Shown: positions 58,153-64,000 of the stretch, in pieces | Layout of the letters: every line of letters begins with the position of its first letter | Numbering within the stretch: the stretch's first letter is position 1 | Source of the DNA: Ahaetulla prasina | Taxonomy: Eukaryota; Chordata; Lepidosauria; Squamata; Colubridae | Assembly (NCBI RefSeq): GCF_028640845.1 | Contig: NC_080539.1 | Span: 164,684,236 to 164,748,235 of the forward strand | Direction of reading: 5' to 3' | DNA length: 64,000 nt | Translations under genes and position numbers: made by a program | Notes under the pieces: generated by a model | The model's database searches: none | What the model saw: only the letters and a program-made list of their open reading frames with translations | Told to the model about the DNA's origin: nothing

Positions 58153-58392
58153 TTAGGACAACTCGCCTTGGCCAATTCGCCATGGGACAATTCAACGCTG
58201 CATTAATCATTTCATTCAGTTACTTTTATTATTGATGACCCCATTTTCGTCAAAATTATTGTGACTCTTGTATTTCTGGATTGATTTTATTATTATTGGC
58301 CACGGTTCTGTTGAAATTAATTTAACTTTTGTATTTGTTGAATTGGCTGTGGAAAGTTGGCCGCGGCGAGTTGGCTGTGACAAATTGTCCCA
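58153..58392. mobile_element. Short TIR element ('GGACAACTCGCC' family)
   Basis: The left end 'taggacaactcgccttggcc' and right end 'ggccgcggcgagttggctg...aattgtccca' are imperfect inverted repeats. The interior is A/T-rich and non-coding. The superfamily is unknown. Confidence 0.55.
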
Positions 58393-60325
58393 TTATGTTC
58401 TCTCTGCTTCCATACACTGTTCTACAGTGTGACCTATAAGTTTTGGGAAAGAGACCATAATTCTGTTATGCCTTCATCACAGGATTCAATGGGGATTTAT
58501 TTGCAGAAAGTCTTAATGGCTAAACAATTTTCCATTATATCAAAAGCTTAGATCTGTCTTTCTGTGTATCACAGGTAGCCAGATACACATAGCATGGACT
58601 TGAAATGTGGGCTAAAAATTTTAATTTCCCCTTTCTCTGTGCAGAGGGGCTCAAGGGGAGTTTTATTACTGCAGGAATTGTTGTAGGTTGGGGAGGGATA
58701 CAGGCTGCTAGTAGTTTTGATTTTCCATTTGGTTGACTGGAAAGGACACTGATTTGCTTAAGTTATATCCTGCCTGTTGCTTACTTTCTAAGCTGGGCAG
58801 GAGGAAAAAGCATCACACAGATCATCTTCCAAATATAATGGGGGCGAGGGGAAATCAGGGAATAGAAACATAGATGTATGAAAGTGGCAATAGACTAATT
58901 ATGCCCACATGCAGAAATATTTTCAGAGTGAAGTTTGCAAAGTTAGAGAGAAACTTGGTGACTTCACTGAAGATTTATCGTGGATGAAGTTGCAATGAAT
59001 CCTGCCAAGTAATAGAGCAATAAAATTTGACACACTGAATTGACGCATGCACTTTGAAGTGAAACTCCTTCTTAGTTTAGAAAAAAATGCCACCTTTCAT
59101 TTTCAGTGTCACTCAAGTTCTTTCTAGGCATAAGGGACAGCCTCCAAATTCAGTCACTGCACTTGCTGTCCCAGTTGCCAAGTCCCAGTGTTTAAAATTG
59201 TACCATTATCAAGTCATGTCTGTGTTTGGCAAAGACTTGTAGACACAACATCAATAACTATGCTAAATATTTTTGCAATACTTATTTCTCTTCCACACTT
59301 TTTTCCAAGTAGTAAATCATACTGTAATTTCTTTAATCTCCCCTGGCTTGTGAAAAACAGGAATTCATGTAACAGGCGCTCTGCCGCAAACTTTTTCCTG
59401 TTTGGAACTTCTGTTGTTGTTGGCAAAATTTGGAGATGGCTTAGCTACTCCAAAAGTGACCTTACATGTCCTTTGTATAAGAATACTAGATTGTAACTTT
59501 TTGATGACTCAGGAGGCCTCTGCAGTTTCTGCAAAATACTAAATGATTCTTTTGTGGATGGAGTGAATAATTTGCACAGATAGATCTGCACACAGGATTA
59601 CATTTTCAGTATAAACGTATTTTAAGCTTTGGTAAGGTGGGATATATGATTGCCACAAAACATCTCTGTATCAAATTGTTTTTTGAATGTGTTAATGGAT
59701 TTTAGTCAGAACAATCCAGAGTGTTTTTGTAAAGTATTCCAACCTCATGTTCTTCTCCCACTGAATTATCTAAAGTTGCTTCAAAAGTTCTTAGCTGTCT
59801 ATGTTGCCATGGAAAAGATGTAGCACTATCATTCTGTCTGACCCTCTTGAAGTTATTTTCAGTAGGAATACAGTATACTGAAGTAGGAAGTAGGAATATG
59901 CTTTTGCTCAGTAGAGGAGCAAAACTTGATGCTTCGAATTAGAAAGTGATAATCTCTGGATTTGACATTGGGTGAATGAAGCAAGTTTACAGAAGCCTTG
60001 GCTAGAAACATCATACAAGATAAAACAGACATGTAGAACAACGGTGTATTTCTCCCATTCGATTATGAAACGGAGGAAGGGTTGTACTTCTCACCCGAAA
60101 AAGTACATCATGCAAAGGAAGAATGTGAAAATTGACACCACACACCACCCTCCATTTCTCACTGGCTGCTTTAAACATTTTACCTATCTGTCTAACTGCA
60201 TTATCAAAAATGAACCAGACAAGGAAGTTGAAATGCGAGAAAGTGGAAAAAGAGGTCAGGTTTCTGCTCCCTTGACACAAAGCCACAAAAGCCCCACACC
60301 AATTTGGCCTTTAACCTGTATCTTA
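58393..60325. other. Intronic DNA, nothing recognised
   Basis: No gene or repeat family was recognised. The frame at 59972-60394 lacks any recognisable domain. Confidence 0.4.
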
Positions 60326-60329
60326 TGGA

Positions 60330-60352
60330 CACACACACACACACACACACAA
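60330..60352 (+). repeat. (AC)n microsatellite
   Basis: About 11 AC dinucleotides. Confidence 0.95.
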
Positions 60353-60697
60353 AACCTTTTTCGTATGGCATCTTGCAAAAAGGGGGATTCATAGCAAATT
60401 ATGAAATTGATAACCATATGTTCCCCTAATATTTCTAATGGGCTTGCCATACTTGTTCAAATGAGACCTGAATACTTTTATTCTGGTTTTATCTTATTAT
60501 CTCATTCTAATCCTATACATACGTACATATACATACATACTTTTAAACAAAAAGGTAAAAACTAACACCCAGGTAATTAATATAAAGTAAAGAAAAAGAA
60601 AAGAAAAAGAGAAACAAAAAAGAAAAAAAGTGCAAGAAAAGAAAAAAAGGACAACATTTATAATGAAGTGGCTTCCAATATTCTTCACAGCATTTAT

Positions 60698-60700
<3 letters not shown>

Positions 60701-60732
<32 letters not shown>
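60701..60732 (+). repeat. (TG)n microsatellite left of palindrome
   Basis: About 16 TG dinucleotides. The complementary (AC)n tract lies immediately right of the palindrome (60971-60998). Confidence 0.96.
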
Positions 60733-60733
<1 letters not shown>

Positions 60734-60761
60734 TTTCTGAGATTTTTGCGGGTGTTTGCAT

Positions 60762-60970
60762 GTAGGTCTTCGGCCATTCGGGTTGTCTCCCGCGTAAAAT
60801 TGGAAGTGTCTTGGCGATGTTTCGACGAAATCCCATTCGTCATCTTCAGGCTAGGTGTTTACAGCGTCTGTAAACACCTAGCCTGAAGATGACAAATGGG
60901 ATTTCGTCGAAACGTCGCCAAGACACTTCCAATTTTACGCGGGAGACAACCCGAATGGCCAAAGACCTAC
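60762..60970. mobile_element. Near-perfect 209-bp palindrome with two hammerhead-like cores
   Basis: Arms of about 102 bp (60762-60863 and 60868-60970) are reverse complements with only a few mismatches, around a centre near 60866 (gtttacag-cgt-ctgtaaac). The plus core at 60883-60916 reads CTGAAGA, then a stem-loop (GACAAA/TTTCGTC), then GAAACGTC. The minus core at 60816-60849 reads CTGAAGA, then GACGAA/TTCGTC, then GAAACATC. The order matches the hammerhead ribozyme core (CUGANGA, stem II, GAAA, cleavage NUH). The head-to-head arrangement suggests a Penelope-like or retrozyme-derived dimer. Confidence 0.65.
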
Positions 60971-60998
60971 TCACACACACACACACACACACACACAT
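60971..60998 (+). repeat. (AC)n microsatellite right of palindrome
   Basis: About 14 AC dinucleotides adjoin the right arm. This is the complement of the tract at 60701-60732. Confidence 0.96.
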
Positions 60999-60999
60999 C

Positions 61000-62001
61000 C
61001 TGTAATCTTAATTATCAGGTGGTCCTTGAGTTATGACCATGGCGGAGCCTGACCATGACGCTCATAAGACATAACTTCTATTTTATGACATTGTCTCAAC
61101 CAGTTTTCAGCAAAAGCTTTGTAAGTGCAGCTGGGTGCATTATCCACCTGTTTCCATGCTGGATAAACCCATTGTCCATCATCTCTGGAAACATTAACAA
61201 GCTGTTTGAGCAGTGTGAAAGCTATCTGTGCCTTTGCTGCCAACCCACCTGATTCAAGTCCCTTCTAAGACTTCTATTAATAGAAAGACGTGCCCAGGAG
61301 TGCTGGGACAAGGCTTGTGTATTTTCCGCGGTCCTGAGCCCATTCCCTGTTTCTCAAAGGCCAGGAGATGAATGGCTTAGTGGGGATGGACTGTTGGCTT
61401 TCCGCTCCCTTAGCAGAGGTAAAATAGCTCCTCTGTTCAGACCAATTAGCTGGTCAATTGGCAAGTGAAGAAATTGTAGTGGGTTTAACCCTTTTGAAGC
61501 CAGGTGCCATCTGCACTGTTCTGTGTCCTTTGATTCCTTTAGGCAGCCTCTCCTCCGCCTCCTTTTTCTGCATTTGCATTAGTCTAGTCTGCTTCCTGAG
61601 AAGTTTGTCTTTGAGCTGACAGGATGGAATTATTGATGAATCCAGACTTTCCAGTTCCTCTTTGGGGGAAAAAAAACCCCCTAGCTTAGCAGATCCTGAT
61701 TTTTTTTCCTCCAGCTATGCTCCCATGAGGAGGGCTTTTTACGTAGGAATCTGGCTGAAAGTCTAGTATCCAGACATTTGATAATCTATGGTGTTAATTT
61801 TCAGATGGAGCAGGTGTGGCTTCCTGCATGTTTGTAGTGCTTACTGACAACCACTGAGAATCCTGTTGATTCTAACAGTGAAGAGTGTTGTTATTTGGTA
61901 TGGCAACCACTGTGATTTGTGATCTTGATTCACTCTCCTTGCATCCTATAAGTATGATAGGTTTTGTTGCTGATAGAAATACAATTTAAAAGTGAGTGTG
62001 C
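61000..62001. other. Intronic DNA upstream of exon 2, nothing recognised
   Basis: No exon or confident repeat was found. It is moderately A/T-rich. Confidence 0.4.
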
Positions 62002-62006
62002 ATGTG

Positions 62007-62611
62007 TGTTGTGGTCCACCAGCAGCCTGCGGAGCTGACAGCAGAGTCAGACAGTGAGGAGGCTGGGGAGGACAATGGGCCAGTCCTGGAGTCAGGGGAA
62101 GGCCCAGACGAGGGCTTTGCGTCAGAGGCAGAGATAGGGCCAGGGCCATCTGGGAGCGATGCGTGGACTCCAGAGGCAGACAGCAGAAAGGCAGAGGAAC
62201 AGGAGGAGCCTGTTCCTAGTGCACGCATGCGAAGAACTGCCAGAAGGCAAGAGCAGCTAGAGCAAAAAGGACAACTGGGAGTAAGAGCAGGAGATGATTG
62301 GCCTCTCCCATAAGGCTTAAAAGAGCAGCAAAGGCTCTTGGGCTCTTTGTAGGAAAGCAACATTGCTACATTTGTTTCTAGTCGGCATCTCTTGTTTCTG
62401 AACTTTGTGCGACTTTGCCAAGAAAAGCCTTTGGCAGAGTGCCAAAGAAGACGAAGGTTTGTGATAAGGGCGAAGGACTTTTTCTGAAGGGCTTGCTTTG
62501 GAATTAATTGGGACTAAGCTGGGAATGAAGTAATTGCCAGCTGTTATAATAAAATAGGGTTGTTTAAGACTAATTGTGTCTTTTATGTCTAAGTGAGCCT
62601 AGGTCACAACA
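62007..62611 (+). mobile_element. Solo LTR with 5-bp TSD next to FOXO1 exon 2
   Basis: The 605-bp segment begins TGTTGTGGTCC and ends GGTCACAACA. It is flanked by ATGTG on both sides (62002-62006 and 62612-62616). It has an inverted CCAAT box (attgg, 62297-62301), a TATA-like cttaaaag (62316-62323) and AATAAA (62548-62553). No internal retroviral genes remain, so it arose by LTR-LTR recombination. A 105-codon acidic frame across the left part is a by-product. It lies on the FOXO1 sense strand, 154 bp before the exon 2 acceptor. Confidence 0.9.
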
Positions 62612-62765
62612 ATGTGGAAGTAGAAATACTATTTTATGTTGATATTGCTATATTTCTCATTTGATGGACTTAATGGATTTGTGGGGGGGTGGTTTGGATG
62701 GGGAGAATCCAGGGTATATTACCGTGGCAGAGGAAATCAATATCTCTTACATTTTCCTTTTTTAG

Positions 62766-64000
62766 AACTCAATCCGTCACAACCTCTCTTTGCACAGCAA
62801 GTTCATAAGAGTACAGAATGAAGGAACGGGAAAAAGCTCTTGGTGGATGCTTAATCCAGAAGGAGGCAAAAGTGGCAAGTCACCCAGGAGAAGGGCTGCC
62901 TCCATGGACAACAGCAGCAAGTTTGCAAAAAGTAGAGGGAGAGCTGCAAAGAAAAAATCAGCTCTTCAGGCAGGTCAAGATGCAAATGGCGACAGTCCAG
63001 GGGTACAGTTCTCAAAATGGCCAGCAAGCCCCAGCAACCATAGCAACGATGACTTTGATAATAACTGGAGTACTTTCCGACCTCGAGCCAGTTCGAATGC
63101 TAGTACCATTAGTGGAAGACTTTCCCCAATTCTGCCAGAACAAGATGACCTTGGGGAAGGGGACGTGCATTCCATGGTCTATCCTCCATCAGCAACCAAA
63201 ATGGCCTCAACCCTACCGAGCCTTTCTGAAATGAGTAGTTCTGAAAATATGGAAAACCTACTGGATAATCTCAATCTTTTGTCTCCAAATACATCATTGA
63301 CTGGGTCTACCCAGTCGCCACCTACTACCATGATGCAACAGTCTACTGGTTATTCATATACATCATCCAATACAAATATAGGCTCAACCAATGCAGACTA
63401 CAGGAAGTACAGTTATGCTCAGCCTAGCATAAATTCTTTGTCCCAGATGCCAATGCCGACAATTCAGGACAATAAATCAAGCTTTAACCAATATAACTGT
63501 CCAGGACTTCTTAAGGAGTTGCTTACTTCTGATTCACCGCCACATAATGACGTCTTAGCCTCGGTAGATACTCATGTTTCCCAGCCTAGTAGCCGAGTGC
63601 TGGGACAAAATATATTAATGGTCTCTAACTCTGCAATATCACCCTATGGCAGCCAGCAGCCCCACAACAAAATCATTGCCCCCAGTGCTCACTCGCACCA
63701 AGGACACGTCCAACCCACAGCCGTAATAAACAGCCATACTTTGTCTCTCACCCTTAGCACTCTGTCTCATGCTTCAAATGTGACTCATTCAACCTCAGCA
63801 AAAACCTCAGTCCAGGGGCTCATGAGCCACCCGATGCAAGTGAATAGCATAAGCCCCTTCACCACAGTGAACAGCTGCAATGGGTATGGAAGAGTGGGAA
63901 TTGTTTCTTTCCATCAGGAGAAGCTGCCTAGTGACTTAGATGATATGTTCATTGAACGATTGGACTGCGATATGGAATCAATAATCCGTAATGATCTGAT
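62766..64000 (+). CDS. FOXO1: FOXO1 coding exon 2 (partial, runs off window)
   Basis: It continues the frame from Lys191: residues 192 ([13 protein letters not shown], recognition helix) to 602 without a stop. Landmarks are: wing region with [13 protein letters not shown]; basic NLS with the second AKT/14-3-3 site PRRRAASMD (Ser237, equivalent to human Ser256; TCC at 62901); [10 protein letters not shown] with Ser301 (human Ser319; 63093); leucine-rich export signal [11 protein letters not shown] (353-363); LKELL coactivator motif (440-444; 63510-63524); and the acidic C-terminal transactivation segment [19 protein letters not shown]. The acceptor is a strong pyrimidine tract plus AG at 62764-62765. 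The window ends inside codon 603. By comparison with vertebrate FOXO1, about 35 residues, the stop and the 3' UTR lie beyond. All regulatory motifs are intact, so this is a functional gene, not a retrocopy. Confidence 0.97.

Larger units (their letters stand above)
9612..62765 (+). other. FOXO1: FOXO1 intron 1 (53,154 bp)
   Basis: It runs from the GT donor after Lys191 to the AG acceptor before Asn192. The acceptor has a strong pyrimidine tract (tcttacattttccttttttag). FOXO genes characteristically have a very large intron at this point in the forkhead domain. No other host exon was recognised inside. The content is repeats plus A/T-rich unassigned DNA. Confidence 0.95.

Noticed and set aside
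61014..61260. Possible further TA-MITE copy starting 'caggtggtccttgagttatg'
   Set aside because: Only about 25 bp at the left end matches. No opposite terminus or target duplication was found.
61996..62313. Acidic 105-codon frame upstream of FOXO1 exon 2
   Set aside because: It lies almost entirely in the solo LTR and starts in the flanking DNA, so it is a chance frame.
62818..63234. 138-codon plus-strand frame within FOXO1 exon 2
   Set aside because: Out of frame with the forkhead reading frame. The true frame starts at 62766.

Overview
This window is vertebrate nuclear DNA, almost certainly from a squamate reptile and most likely a snake. It carries the 5' part of one protein-coding gene, FOXO1, on the + strand. 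Coding exon 1 (9039-9611) encodes the N-terminus and the first half of the forkhead domain. Exon 2 (62766 to beyond 64000) encodes the rest and runs off the right edge about 35 codons before the expected stop. The squamate assignment rests on the repeats: BovB (RTE) LINEs, several CR1/L2/L3-type LINEs (one with an AGAAT-pentamer microsatellite tail), tRNA-derived SINEs with LINE-like 3' ends, and many (CTAT)n, (AGAAT)n and (CTTC)n tracts.

Layout. 1-7.5 kb is intergenic: a CR1-like LINE nested inside a short TIR transposon, a probable solo LTR, a second small TIR element and a decayed LINE. 7.5-9.7 kb is the FOXO1 promoter and CpG island. It contains a FOXO-type consensus site, a minisatellite of about 19 units whose unit forms a hairpin and carries a CAGCTG E-box, and a (CG)n tract. 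9.6-62.8 kb is the 53,154-bp intron 1. It holds a Ty3/gypsy retrotransposon (16.2-20.7 kb) with two apparently identical 180-bp LTRs and a 5-bp TSD but broken reading frames, two BovB fragments, a CR1 with an altered RT catalytic box, hAT elements with 8-bp TSDs, TA-flanked MITEs and SINEs. A solo LTR ends 154 bp before exon 2.

Two signals go beyond routine annotation. First, four repeat modules (near 26.2, 41.4, 46.2 and 60.9 kb), plus a single decayed arm at 29.1 kb, carry hammerhead-ribozyme-like cores (CTGANGA, then a stem II helix, then GAAA and NTC). The modules are arranged as head-to-head inverted repeats, and the 60.9-kb copy is nearly perfect; I infer Penelope-like or retrozyme-like remnants. 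Second, 37.8-48.0 kb is a mosaic of duplicated blocks joined at short shared words or simple repeats, with systematic homopolymer shortening in one copy set. This is either an assembly artefact or template-switch rearrangement.

FOXO1 is the only host gene supported. Most other open frames are retroelement remnants or chance frames in repeats.
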